NCBI RefSeq assembly: GCF_019880305.1
Contig: NZ_CP082301.1
Span: forward strand, 2,728,001-2,792,000
Length of the DNA stretch: 64,000 bases
Direction: 5' to 3'
Source: Streptomyces decoyicus
GTDB taxonomy: Bacteria; Actinomycetota; Actinomycetes; Streptomycetales; Streptomycetaceae
Program-made: the position numbers and the translations under genes
The notes under the pieces: generated by a model
Told to the model about the DNA's origin: nothing
Seen by the model: only the letters and a program-made list of their open reading frames with translations
Database searches by the model: none
Shown: piece by piece, positions 7,718-18,171 of the stretch
Layout: each line of letters starts with the position of its first letter
Position numbering within the stretch: position 1 is the stretch's first letter

Positions 7718-8781
7718 CGGCGGAAGGGACCGAAGAGACGGTCGGAGGGGCGGACGGAGCAGCGGACGGAGCGGCAGCCCAAGGGCCGGTCGGCGACGTG
7801 CCGGTCCGCACGGTCGCGGCGGCCCCGGGCGCCGGGCCCCGACCGCTCGGTGCCCGCTCACTCGGCGCCCGATTGCTCGGCCCGCAGCGGCGGAATCTGT
7901 GGTTCTGGGTCTTCGTCGGACCGTTCGCGATCGGACTGGGCCTGTTCACGTACGTGCCGTTGGCGTGGAGCGTCTATCTGAGCTTCTTCGACGCGCACAA
8001 CACGGTGAGTCCGGCCGGGTCGGACTTCGTCGGGCTGGGCAACTACGCGACGATGCTGACCGACGACGCGTTCCTGGGAAGTCTCGGCACGTTTGCGCTG
8101 TTCACCGTCTTCATCGTGCCGGCCACCTACGCGCTCTCGCTCGCGCTCGCGCTGATGGTCAACCGGCTGCGCTTCGCCCAGGCGTTCTTCCGGTCGGTGT
8201 TCTTTCTGCCGACGGCCTGCTCGTACGTGGTCGCGGCGGTGATCTGGAAGCTGTCGATCTTCAACGGGGTGCGGTTCGGGCTGGCCAATACCGTGCTGGG
8301 GTGGTTCGGCGCGGACCAGACCGCCTGGCTGTCGACGACCGATCCGCCCTGGTACTGGCTGGTCATCGTGACCGTACGGCTGTGGCTCCAGGCCGGGTTC
8401 TACATGATCCTTTTCTTGGCGGGGCTCCAGCGGATCTCTCCGCAGCTGTACGAGGCGGCGGCGGTGGACGGGGCGCGCCCCGGCTGGCAGACGTTCCGCC
8501 ACATCACCTTTCCGCAGTTGCGCGCCACGTCGGTGGCGGTGGTGCTGCTATTGGTGATCAATGCGTTCCAGGGGTTCGACGAGTTCTACAACCTGCTGAG
8601 CGATGCGCGCGGCTATCCGCCGTACGCCCGGCCGCCGTTGGTCTATCTCTACTACACGGCCCTCGGACGGGATCAGAACCTCGGGCTGGGCAGCGCGGGT
8701 GCGGTGATCCTCGCGCTGATCATCGCGGTGGCGACGGTGGTGCAGGCCCGCTGGTTCGGCCTCGGCCGCAAGGAGGAGTGA
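7714..8781 (+). CDS. Carbohydrate ABC transporter permease (MalF/UgpA type)
   Basis: 355 aa, starting at GTG 7714, which overlaps the stop of the binding-protein gene (GTGA) and so is translationally coupled. A ~55-residue Ala/Gly/Pro-rich N-terminal tail precedes six membrane helices. The EAA loop that docks to the ATPase is visible as YEAAAVDGARPGWQTFRHITFPQL (about residues 248-271). Typical MalF/UgpA features include an N-terminal WFWVFVGPFAIGLGLF helix and the loop with NYATML. It forms the membrane channel with the next gene product. Confidence 0.92.
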   Translation: MTAEGTEETVGGADGAADGAAAQGPVGDVPVRTVAAAPGAGPRPLGARSLGARLLGPQRRNLWFWVFVGPFAIGLGLFTYVPLAWSVYLSFFDAHNTVSPAGSDFVGLGNYATMLTDDAFLGSLGTFALFTVFIVPATYALSLALALMVNRLRFAQAFFRSVFFLPTACSYVVAAVIWKLSIFNGVRFGLANTVLGWFGADQTAWLSTTDPPWYWLVIVTVRLWLQAGFYMILFLAGLQRISPQLYEAAAVDGARPGWQTFRHITFPQLRATSVAVVLLLVINAFQGFDEFYNLLSDARGYPPYARPPLVYLYYTALGRDQNLGLGSAGAVILALIIAVATVVQARWFGLGRKEE

Positions 8782-8787
8782 GCACCG

Positions 8788-9624
8788 ATGCATGACGCGC
8801 TGACCAGGGCCGGGCGCGCCCTGCGGGTGGTCGTCCTGATCGCCCTCGCGCTGCTGTTCCTGATTCCGTTCTATCTGCTGGTGCGCAACGGCCTGGCCAC
8901 GGAACGGGACATCACGGCACCCGGCTGGACGTTCTTCCCGCACACGCTCCAGTGGTCGAACCTCACCGAGGTGTTCCGGGACCCGAACCTCCCCCTGGGG
9001 CGGGCGCTGCTCAACTCCATCTTGATCGCGGTGTCGACGACTGCCGGGACGGTGCTGCTGGCCTCGCTCGCGGGCTACGGCCTGGCGCGGATCCCGTACC
9101 GGCGCGCCAATGTCGTCTTCTACGCGGTCCTGGGGACGCTGATGGTGCCGGCGGCCGTGACGTTCGTGCCGAGCTTCGTCCTGGTGTCGACGCTCGGATG
9201 GATCTCCACACTGCGCGGGCTGGTCGTCCCGACGCTGTTCAGCGCGTTCGCCTGCTTCATCTTCCGGCAGTACTTCCTGGGCTTCCCCAAGGAGCTGGAG
9301 GACGCGGCGCGGGTCGACGGGCTCGGCTACTGGCGGACGTACTGGCGCATCGTGGTCCCCAACGCCCGCCCGGTCTTCGCCGCCGTCGGCACCATCGTTT
9401 TCATCGGGGCCTGGAACGCCTTCCTGTGGCCGCTGGTGATCGGGCAGGACCAGGAGGCCTGGACGGTGCAGGTGGCGCTGTCGACGTTCACCACCGCGCA
9501 GAACCTCAATCTGCATGAGCTGTTCGTTGCCGCGGCCGTGTCGATCGCCCCGCTGGTGGTGGTCTTCCTGTTGCTCCAGCGGTACATCGTCGCGGGGGTG
9601 GAGCGCAGTGGGATCGATGACTGA
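8788..9624 (+). CDS. Carbohydrate ABC transporter permease (MalG/UgpE type)
   Basis: 278 aa, ATG at 8788, six bases after the previous stop, with the purine-rich AAGGAGGAG at the end of the upstream gene as ribosome site. Six membrane segments; the EAA motif is ELEDAARVDGLGYWRTYWRI (about residues 171-190), followed by the conserved VPNARPVFAAV. The plasma-membrane partner of the previous permease, completing a binding protein - permease - permease operon. The operon ends here; a 32 bp duplicated sequence begins at the stop codon. Confidence 0.92.
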   Translation: MHDALTRAGRALRVVVLIALALLFLIPFYLLVRNGLATERDITAPGWTFFPHTLQWSNLTEVFRDPNLPLGRALLNSILIAVSTTAGTVLLASLAGYGLARIPYRRANVVFYAVLGTLMVPAAVTFVPSFVLVSTLGWISTLRGLVVPTLFSAFACFIFRQYFLGFPKELEDAARVDGLGYWRTYWRIVVPNARPVFAAVGTIVFIGAWNAFLWPLVIGQDQEAWTVQVALSTFTTAQNLNLHELFVAAAVSIAPLVVVFLLLQRYIVAGVERSGIDD

Positions 9625-9685
9625 CGGATTGAGGACACTTGCATGAGGGAGACTGGCGGATTGAGGACGCCTGCATGAGGGAGTA
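9622..9685. repeat. Tandem duplication, 2 x 32 bp
   Basis: Two copies of a 32 bp unit lie head to tail: TGACGGATTGAGGACACTTG... (9622-9653) and TGGCGGATTGAGGACGCCTG... (9654-9685). They differ at a handful of positions. The first copy begins at the last permease stop codon, so the duplication is almost wholly intergenic and sits just before the leader ORF at 9697. Confidence 0.8.
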
Positions 9686-9696
9686 CGGTGCGTGGC

Positions 9697-9837
9697 ATGA
9701 GCACGCACCTGTATGTCCGTGAGGCGGAGCCGCGCGACCGCGGCCCCCACGGCGAGTGCGCGCCCCGCGGCCTGAGCTTTCTGCGCCGCCGCGGCCGGGT
9801 GGGTTCTCCCCCGGCCTGTTGTTTCTGTACGTCCTGA
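9697..9837 (+). CDS. Candidate cysteine-responsive leader peptide upstream of tauD-like gene
   Basis: A 46-codon ORF (ATG 9697, TGA 9835-9837) begins MSTHLYVREAEP and ends FLRRRGRVGSPPACCFCTS. Three Cys codons (TGT TGT TTC TGT) fall within the last six codons before the stop. Actinobacterial sulfur-metabolism genes are often preceded by small peptides with a Cys cluster near the C-terminus that act as cysteine-sensing attenuators, and the downstream gene is a sulfonate-type dioxygenase 180 bp away. No strong ribosome site is seen (GAGGGAG at 9678 is 12-13 nt away). The function is inferred from the Cys cluster and context. Confidence 0.45.
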   Translation: MSTHLYVREAEPRDRGPHGECAPRGLSFLRRRGRVGSPPACCFCTS

Positions 9838-10017
9838 CGGCTTCGCACGCTGACGTCCGGCGGACGATGGTCCGACGACCGCGTCCGCCTCGGCCGCACG
9901 ACGCTCCTCACCCGTCAGGCGAGGGCTTCTCTTTCCCCCGCCTCACCATCTCCCCTCTTCCTTTCCCCCTTCGTCCCTTCTTCCTTCTCCCTTCTTTCCC
10001 GCCTTCAGGAGGACCAG

Positions 10018-10980
10018 TTGACGACTCTCGTCGATTCCGCTCTCGTCGATTCCGCGGCTCCGTCCGCCCCCGCCCTGCGCCCCCACCGCATTCCCGCCGA
10101 CGGGCTGTACGAAGGGCAGCGCATCTTGCGCCGGACGCCCGACGGCTGGGACGACCGGCCGTACGAGCGCTTCGAGGCCGTGCCGCAGGCGGCCACCATC
10201 GGGGCTGAAATCCGTGGGCTGGACCTGTCCCGCCCCCTGGACGACGGCCTGCGCGCGGAGCTGAACCGGGCGTTGCTGGAGTGGAAGGTGCTGTTCTTCC
10301 GCGGGCAGCATCTGAGCTCCGGGGCGCAGCGCGAATTCGCCCGCAATTGGGGTGAGCTGGAGACCAATCCGTTGCTGGCACGGGGCGAATCGAAGGATGT
10401 GGTGCGGTTCGACAAGGCCGTCGGCGGGGTCACGACGTTCGAGAACGTATGGCACACGGATGTCACCTTCCGGGAACGGCCCGCGCTGGGCGCGGTGTTG
10501 CAACTGCGTGAGGTCCCGCCCAGCGGCGGCGACACGATGTGGGCCGATATGGCGGCGGCATACGACAATTTGCCTCCGGAAATCCGGGCACGGATCGATG
10601 GGGCGCGGGCGGTGCACGACTATCTCCCGGGTTTCGCGCGCTTCTACTCCGCGGCTCAACTCGCGCCATTCCAGGCGGAGTTCCCGCCGGTCGAACATCC
10701 GGTGGTGCGCCGGCACCCGGAGACCGGGCGGCGGATGCTGTTCGTCAACGCCTCCTTCACCACCCGGATCGTGGGCCTGGAGGAGGCGGAGAGCGACCGG
10801 CTGTTGCGGCTGTTGTTCCAGCAGGCGCAGGTGCCGGAGTTTCAGGTGCGGTGGCACTGGCAGGCGGGGGATCTCGCGTTCTGGGACAACCGCGCCACCC
10901 AGCACTATGCGGTGAACGACTACGGGACGCACCGCCGGGTCGCCGAACGGGTCGCCATCGCGGGCGATCGCCCCTACTGA
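10018..10980 (+). CDS. TauD/TfdA family Fe(II)/2-oxoglutarate dioxygenase
   Basis: 320 aa from a TTG at 10018, chosen because a perfect AGGAGG sits at 10006-10011. Upstream (9940-10005) is an unusual long pyrimidine tract. The iron-binding facial triad is visible: H146-x-D148 in VWHTDVTF and H296 in ATQHYAVNDY; R307 in HRRVAERV would bind 2-oxoglutarate. Size and motifs fit taurine/alkylsulfatase-type dioxygenases, which release sulfite or sulfate from organosulfur compounds when sulfur is scarce. TfdA-like or unrelated substrates are also possible. It appears monocistronic: a leader ORF upstream and a terminator hairpin at 10991-11024 downstream. Confidence 0.88.
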   Translation: MTTLVDSALVDSAAPSAPALRPHRIPADGLYEGQRILRRTPDGWDDRPYERFEAVPQAATIGAEIRGLDLSRPLDDGLRAELNRALLEWKVLFFRGQHLSSGAQREFARNWGELETNPLLARGESKDVVRFDKAVGGVTTFENVWHTDVTFRERPALGAVLQLREVPPSGGDTMWADMAAAYDNLPPEIRARIDGARAVHDYLPGFARFYSAAQLAPFQAEFPPVEHPVVRRHPETGRRMLFVNASFTTRIVGLEEAESDRLLRLLFQQAQVPEFQVRWHWQAGDLAFWDNRATQHYAVNDYGTHRRVAERVAIAGDRPY

Positions 10981-10990
10981 CCGGCGGACT

Positions 10991-11024
10991 CGGGTACGCC
11001 CTGCCGCCGGTCGGGGCGTACCCG
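10991..11024 (+). terminator. Hairpin terminator after tauD-like gene
   Basis: An 11 bp perfect stem (CGGGTACGCCC at 10991-11001 with GGGCGTACCCG at 11014-11024) and a 12 nt loop, 10 bp after the dioxygenase stop. It lies between converging genes and may serve both. No T-tract. Confidence 0.6.
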
Positions 11025-11115
11025 CCCGGCTGGACGTACCCGACGGGCCCGGAGATGTGGCCGGTACGCGGCCGGCCGCGGGGGCGCCCAGGCCGGCCGT
11101 GTGCGCCCCTCCCCC

Positions 11116-12117
11116 TCACCCCAGTCGTTCGTACGTCGCCGCCTCCGCCGGGCGCGCACCGCGCAGCAGGGCCGCGCCCAGCGGGGTGAGGGTGTGCAGC
11201 ACCGCGTTGCCCTGCCGCAGGGTGACCAGCAGGCCCGCATCGCGGAGCACCGTCGCATGCTGGCTGGCGGAGGCCAGCGAGACATCGGCGCGGCGGGCGA
11301 GCTCGCTGGTGGTGCAGCCGACGCCGATGCCCTGGAGTATCTCGGAGCGGGTCTGGCCGACGAGCCGGCCGAGGGAACGTTCCGGCGGGACCTGCGGTGT
11401 GAGCCGCGGCGACTGGTGTTCCACGGGGTAGACCAGCACGGGCGTCAGTTCCGAGTTGTAGAAGGTGACGGGGGTGCGACGGCAGAAGTACGACGGCAGC
11501 AGCAACAGCCCCCGGCCGCCGAGGTGGAGATCGCGGTCCACCGGATAGTCGGCCTCCAGGACGGGCGGGCGCCAGCGCATCATCGGCGGGAGCGAGGCGA
11601 GCAGCCGGTCCGCGCCGCCGTCCAGCAGCGCCCGTCCGCGGGCGGCCCGGTCGGCCTCTATCCGGCTCTGGACGCGCGGCCAGTACGGGGCGACGGCCGC
11701 CTCGTAGTAGCGCTGGAGGATCCCGGCGAGCCGGCCGAGGGCACGGGTGTCCCCCTCGGCCATCGCCCGTATCCACGACGGGAACGGGCGGCCGGCCGTG
11801 GAGAGCCGGCCCAGTTCCTCGTGCAGCCGGCCGGCGGGCGTCTCGCGCAGCGCGGCGAGCGCGTCGGTCATGCCGAGGAGCCCTTCGGCGGGCGTCAGGA
11901 AATCGGGAAAATACCCGCGGGTGGGCACGAGCGGCGCCAGCAGTCGCGCTTCGCCATTCAACCTTCCACGTGTTTCCGATCGCCATTTGCCGAACGCCGA
12001 ATCGTCCCGTCGGTCGCGCAGCCGGTGAAAGCTTAAGACGGTCTCCCACAGTGCGTCCGGGCGTGCCGCAATGCGCACACGGGCCAGATCGAGTCCACTG
12101 AAATGGACGCGTAACAC
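11116..12117 (-). CDS. ArsR-like winged-helix transcriptional regulator
   Basis: 333 aa from the GTG at 12117 (VLRVHFSGLDLARVRIA), where the conserved N-terminus begins; the upstream extension is not typical. The N-terminal ~230 residues form a domain common in Streptomyces (DUF5937-like). The C-terminal third is an ArsR-type winged helix: R-S-E-I-L-Q, then CTTSELARRADVSLASASQH, then VLRDAGLLVTLRQGNAVLHTLTPLG. No metal-binding Cys motif of classical ArsR sensors is visible, so it is unlikely to sense arsenite. A purine-rich GGGTGGGGG lies upstream of the start. The target is unknown; the gene stands alone between tauD and ppdK. Confidence 0.8.
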   Translation of the reverse strand: MLRVHFSGLDLARVRIAARPDALWETVLSFHRLRDRRDDSAFGKWRSETRGRLNGEARLLAPLVPTRGYFPDFLTPAEGLLGMTDALAALRETPAGRLHEELGRLSTAGRPFPSWIRAMAEGDTRALGRLAGILQRYYEAAVAPYWPRVQSRIEADRAARGRALLDGGADRLLASLPPMMRWRPPVLEADYPVDRDLHLGGRGLLLLPSYFCRRTPVTFYNSELTPVLVYPVEHQSPRLTPQVPPERSLGRLVGQTRSEILQGIGVGCTTSELARRADVSLASASQHATVLRDAGLLVTLRQGNAVLHTLTPLGAALLRGARPAEAATYERLG

Positions 12118-12402
12118 CGAACCCCCACCCCTGGTTTCCTCAGTCGGCCCCCGGCACGCCTGAGTATGCACGCCAACACGTGCGGTCACCATGCCCTTTT
12201 GGCCAGACTTGAAAGTGGTCGCGCCACCGGGCGGGCGCGAGGAATGCTTGTACTCAATTCGGCGGCGGCGCGAACGGACCGGATTGCTCGATCCCGTGGG
12301 GGGTGATGGGCAACCACCCGGCCGCTCGGCAGCCCCGCTGAAGGCCGCACCCCGCGCCGACCGGGGTGACGGCAGCTCCCGAGGGGGGAGTCCGGAGAAA
12401 GG
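12118..12402. other. Intergenic region upstream of the ArsR-like gene, nothing distinct
   Basis: This stretch between the ArsR-like start and the ppdK terminator should hold the regulator's promoter. I see no convincing gene, RNA or repeat in it. Confidence 0.5.
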
Positions 12403-12436
12403 CGAGGGCGGCACCTCCGCACAGGTGCCGCCCTCG
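12403..12436 (-). terminator. Strong hairpin terminator for ppdK
   Basis: A perfect 14 bp stem (CGAGGGCGGCACCT at 12403-12416 with AGGTGCCGCCCTCG at 12423-12436) and a 6 nt loop. On the minus strand it is followed by GCCTTTCTCC. It lies about 140 bp past the ppdK stop. Confidence 0.75.
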
Positions 12437-12574
12437 TTCGGGTGCCGGAACCGACAGCCAGGCGGCTGAGGGTGTGCCGTGCCGCCGGCTCCGGTGGTCT
12501 TTCAGGTCACCGCAGGCGCACTCGGCGCCCACGGTGACCGGTGGGATCAGCTGTTGCCGCTGCCCCCGGTGCGA

Positions 12575-15310
<2,736 letters not shown>

Positions 15311-15635
15311 GGCACTGACTCCTCGCCGACGGGCTGCCCTGACGGCGAGGAACATACCCAGATCGAAGGCGTATGGGTACGTCCACTTGGTCGACATACC
15401 TGCGTAACCAGTCGTCCGCCAGCAGATCGAAAGTGATCACGCATTCGGCAGACCATTCATTACCTGAATGCATCACTCCGCTATGCATCCGAAATGGCCA
15501 TGTTGTGCTACTCACTGCGACGAATGGAGTAATCAGTCGAACGCATGAAGCATGGCACCGGGTGCCATCATTGGAGAGATGGAGCCCCACACGAGGTGCT
15601 CATCTGAGCGCGCCCCCTATCAGGGGTGGCGAGAA
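15311..15635. promoter_or_regulatory. Palindrome-rich, AT-richer region upstream of ppdK
   Basis: About 325 bp without a gene and noticeably richer in A+T than its surroundings. It contains two ATGCAT boxes (15468-15473 and 15483-15488), an inverted repeat GCATTC (15441-15446) / GAATGC (15466-15471), a perfect palindrome ATGGCACC-G-GGTGCCAT (15552-15568), and CCCCT-atc-AGGGG near 15613-15625, close to the end of the amidotransferase gene. The first group suits a ppdK promoter/operator; the last suits a weak terminator of the amidotransferase gene. No known binding consensus was matched. Confidence 0.45.
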
Positions 15636-16379
15636 TCACGCGCTCATGTGTGACCGGGTCCCATCATTTGGACCCTCTCCAGCTCCTCGATCGGCCACCT
15701 GATCAAGGAACGCGTCCACGAGGGTGCGCGCCCGCTCCCGTACGGCCGGCAGATCAGCCCGCAATTCGGCCACCAGCCGCGCCGGGTCGGCTCCGACCTC
15801 GGCCGCGATCGCCTCCCCGTCCTCGTCGAACCAGGCCTGCAACACCTCCGGCGTCAGCTCCGGATGGAACTGCACGCCCCATGAGCGGCCGCAGACGAAG
15901 GCCTGGGAGGCGACGTCGTTACGCGCCAGCTCCCGGGCGCCCGACGGCAGCAGCCAGCGGTCCCCGTGGAACTGGAACCAGGGCCCCGGACCGACCAGGT
16001 GGGGCGCATCGGTCGTGAGGCGGCTCCAGCCCAGCTCGAAGCGCGGGGCGGCCTCGACGTCCCCGCCGAGCGCCGTGGCCAGCGCCTGACCGCCGAAACA
16101 GATGCCGAGCACCGGTATGCCCGCCTCGTGCGCCGAGCGCAGCAGGGCCAGTTCCGCCTCGATCCAGGCGTTCCGCCGCGCCACCGACCACGGGGCACCG
16201 AGCGTCAGGATCAGGTCATGATTCCCGGCCGCCGGAAAGCTCACTTCCACATCCGGGGTCGTATACCGCTCGGCCGGCACGACGAGCAGCTCGTCGAGCT
16301 CATAGCCCCGCTCGGCCAGCCGCTCGCCTACGTGGCCCGCGGTGGACAGATGATCGTGGACGATGACCAAGGCGCGCAT
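15636..16379 (-). CDS. Class I glutamine amidotransferase (GMP synthase-like domain) protein
   Basis: 247 aa, ATG at 16379. It has the class I amidotransferase fold: the nucleophile elbow GICFGGQ with Cys94, and the His172-Pro-Glu174 pair in QFHPELTP completing the triad. The N-terminus MRALVIVHDH and the GAPWSVARR segment match the stand-alone type 1 amidotransferase proteins related to the GuaA glutaminase domain. Such stand-alone proteins often act on gamma-glutamyl compounds or serve an unknown synthase. No synthase partner is adjacent. ppdK lies downstream on the same strand, but 325 bp away with its own promoter region. Confidence 0.85.
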   Translation of the reverse strand: MRALVIVHDHLSTAGHVGERLAERGYELDELLVVPAERYTTPDVEVSFPAAGNHDLILTLGAPWSVARRNAWIEAELALLRSAHEAGIPVLGICFGGQALATALGGDVEAAPRFELGWSRLTTDAPHLVGPGPWFQFHGDRWLLPSGARELARNDVASQAFVCGRSWGVQFHPELTPEVLQAWFDEDGEAIAAEVGADPARLVAELRADLPAVRERARTLVDAFLDQVADRGAGEGPNDGTRSHMSA

Positions 16380-16519
16380 GCTGGGCGCTCCCCTCCTGTG
16401 TGCGGGCCCGTCGGGCCCTCGACCGGGCTGTGGTGCGGATTTGCCACCGCGGCAATGAGTGGCGGCCCCGGCGGACGATCAAGCCCGGCCATTCAAGGGC
16501 CCACCGCCGAAAAGGGAAA

Positions 16520-16551
16520 GGCGCCCGGCGGGGGTGTCCCGGCCGGGCGCC
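16520..16551 (-). terminator. Hairpin terminator after the secreted protein gene
   Basis: A 10 bp stem (GGCGCCCGGC at 16520-16529 with GCCGGGCGCC at 16542-16551) and a 12 nt loop; on the minus strand TTTCCCTTTT follows. It lies about 40 bp past the stop at 16590. Confidence 0.7.
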
Positions 16552-16587
16552 CTTCCCGTGTGGAGGAGCACTTCCCGTGTGGAGGAG
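16552..16587. repeat. 17 bp direct repeat, 19 bp apart
   Basis: CTTCCCGTGTGGAGGAG occurs at 16552-16568 and again at 16571-16587, just after the stop codon of the secreted protein gene and before its terminator. Confidence 0.8.
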
Positions 16588-16589
16588 GA

Positions 16590-17078
16590 CTAGTTGTAGT
16601 CAGCCACCCACCACTTGCGGGTGGTGCGGTGGCCCGGGGTGCAGACCACGTTGCCCTTCGCCGTCACCTTGAGGAAGCAGCGGGCGACGGGGTTCCCGTA
16701 GATGGTCTTGTCCCCGTCATGGAACGAGCCGACGCTCCACGACAGGGACCACTTCCGCCCGTCGGCGTTGCACGCCTTGGCATAGACGTAGCCGCCGGTC
16801 GGCTTATGGGCCGTCAGGCAGGGGCCCCAGGTGGAGCTGGAGGCCGCCGAAATGATCTGTTCGCCGGGGTTGGGCGCCCAGTTCTGCTTCGGGTCGCTGG
16901 TGCGGCACTTCACTGCCGTGACCCGCTTGTCGAAGCCGTTGAACTTGAGGCACTTCTTCGCTGCCACGTTCTTGATGTTGAAGCCCTGGACGGGCGCGGC
17001 AGTGGACGATGTCGCAGTGAAAGCCGTCATTCCGACCGCTGCGGCACCGGCGATCAGCAGACTGGTCCTACGCTTCAC
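16590..17078 (-). CDS. Secreted beta-trefoil (ricin-like) protein
   Basis: 162 aa with a Sec signal peptide (MKRRTSLLIAG.., cleavage likely near STAA-APV). The mature ~130 residues carry paired Cys and repeats typical of a degenerate ricin B/beta-trefoil fold: KKCLKFNG..VTAVKC..QNW, then GPCLTAH..YVYAKACN..W, then ARCFLKV..VVC. No catalytic domain is attached, so it is probably a small exported binding protein for sugars or another polymer, or a protein of unknown role. It is monocistronic, with its own terminator. The fold call rests on spacing of C/W motifs only. Confidence 0.75.
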   Translation of the reverse strand: MKRRTSLLIAGAAAVGMTAFTATSSTAAPVQGFNIKNVAAKKCLKFNGFDKRVTAVKCRTSDPKQNWAPNPGEQIISAASSSTWGPCLTAHKPTGGYVYAKACNADGRKWSLSWSVGSFHDGDKTIYGNPVARCFLKVTAKGNVVCTPGHRTTRKWWVADYN

Positions 17079-17338
17079 GCTTCCCCCTGAATTTTCTCGG
17101 TTCCTCGCTCCCTTGAGCTGGTCCTCAGGGGGCGGTCATCCAGGGGTGCCGAAAGCGGTCGCCGTGCTGGCCCGCACCCGACCGCGCGGCTCGCTCCCCC
17201 GAACCGGAACGATGCTATCCGCCTCGTCAGGAGCATGATCAAGAAACGAATCAGCCATTCCGGGGCCGAGGACCGCCCCCCGACCACGCCGGACGGCGCG
17301 CCGCAAACCGCTTCCCACCTGGTGGTTCGGACGATCCC

Positions 17339-17914
17339 CTATCCCTTGGCCCGGCGTCCGCTCCGCCGCGGCCGGGGGTCCTGGCCGTCCAGCAGCTCCA
17401 GCCGCCGGTCCTCGCCACGGGTCTCGACCTGCAGCACGATCCGCCCCAGCAGATCCGCCAGGTCCAGCGCCTCGTCGTCGCTCAGCCCCTCGGTGACAAA
17501 GGCTTCTTCGGCGTTGAACTCCGGGAAGACCCGGGTCATCAGCTGCTCGCCCCCGGGGGTGAGCGCGAGCAGGGCGAGCCGCCCGTCGGCCGGATGCCCC
17601 TTACGCTCCATCAGGCCGCGGGCCTGGAGGGTGCGGGCGACGCCGGTCAGCGTGCCCTTGGAGATACCGGCCTCCTCGGCGACCCTGCGGGTCTCCCCCT
17701 CGCCCCGGATCCACACCACCCACAGCACGACGAACGAGGTCCAGGTCAGCTCGGCGTCGCGCAGGACGGAGTTCTCGAAGTGCTGCCGTACGGCGGCCGC
17801 GGCACGGTAGATGCCGGCGACCGCGGCCATCCGCTCGTGGCGGACGGGGAAGTCACCGAGCTTGGCCTGGACGGCCTTCTCCGTGTCCCCGAGGGAACCG
17901 CGCCCGCTCACCAC
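17339..17914 (-). CDS. MarR family transcriptional regulator
   Basis: 191 aa from GTG 17914 (VVSGRGSLG); a GAGGGA site lies 6 nt upstream, and an adjacent GTG at 17911 is equally placed. The winged helix is clear: TWTSFVVLWVVWI, then TRRVAEEAGISKGTLTGVARTLQARGLMER, then the wing HPADGRLALLALTPGGEQL. A dimerisation helix pair forms the C-terminus, with a basic tail RPRRSGRRAKG. Members bind palindromic operators near their own gene and respond to small aromatic or oxidant ligands. No adjacent efflux pump shares its operon, so its target is unclear. Confidence 0.88.
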   Translation of the reverse strand: MVSGRGSLGDTEKAVQAKLGDFPVRHERMAAVAGIYRAAAAVRQHFENSVLRDAELTWTSFVVLWVVWIRGEGETRRVAEEAGISKGTLTGVARTLQARGLMERKGHPADGRLALLALTPGGEQLMTRVFPEFNAEEAFVTEGLSDDEALDLADLLGRIVLQVETRGEDRRLELLDGQDPRPRRSGRRAKG

Positions 17915-18171
17915 AGCATCTCCCTCGGCCTCGCCGGTCCCCGCGCGCTCCAGTGCCGGGATTCCTGCACGGCCGCTACCGGAACTCGTGCACGGCCGTG
18001 CGAACTGCCGCACCACTCGCCCCGCACGGATACCCCGTACGGGCTCAAACGGTATCGCCACTCAGCCCGACATGCCCGCATTCGCGCACCGACACGCCCT
18101 ATGCTCCCTATGCTCCCAGGGTTCCGGGCCCGGGCCGCTGCCCCCGGCCGAGCCGCTCCGAAGGGCCCGGC

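Noticed and set aside
6422..7861. 479-codon minus-strand frame opposite the sugar-binding protein
   Set aside because: Arg/Pro/Leu-rich shadow frame; the plus strand carries a clear lipoprotein.
16390..16510. Small RNA or tRNA gene near 16.4 kb
   Set aside because: No cloverleaf or conserved tRNA bases could be found here or anywhere else in the window.
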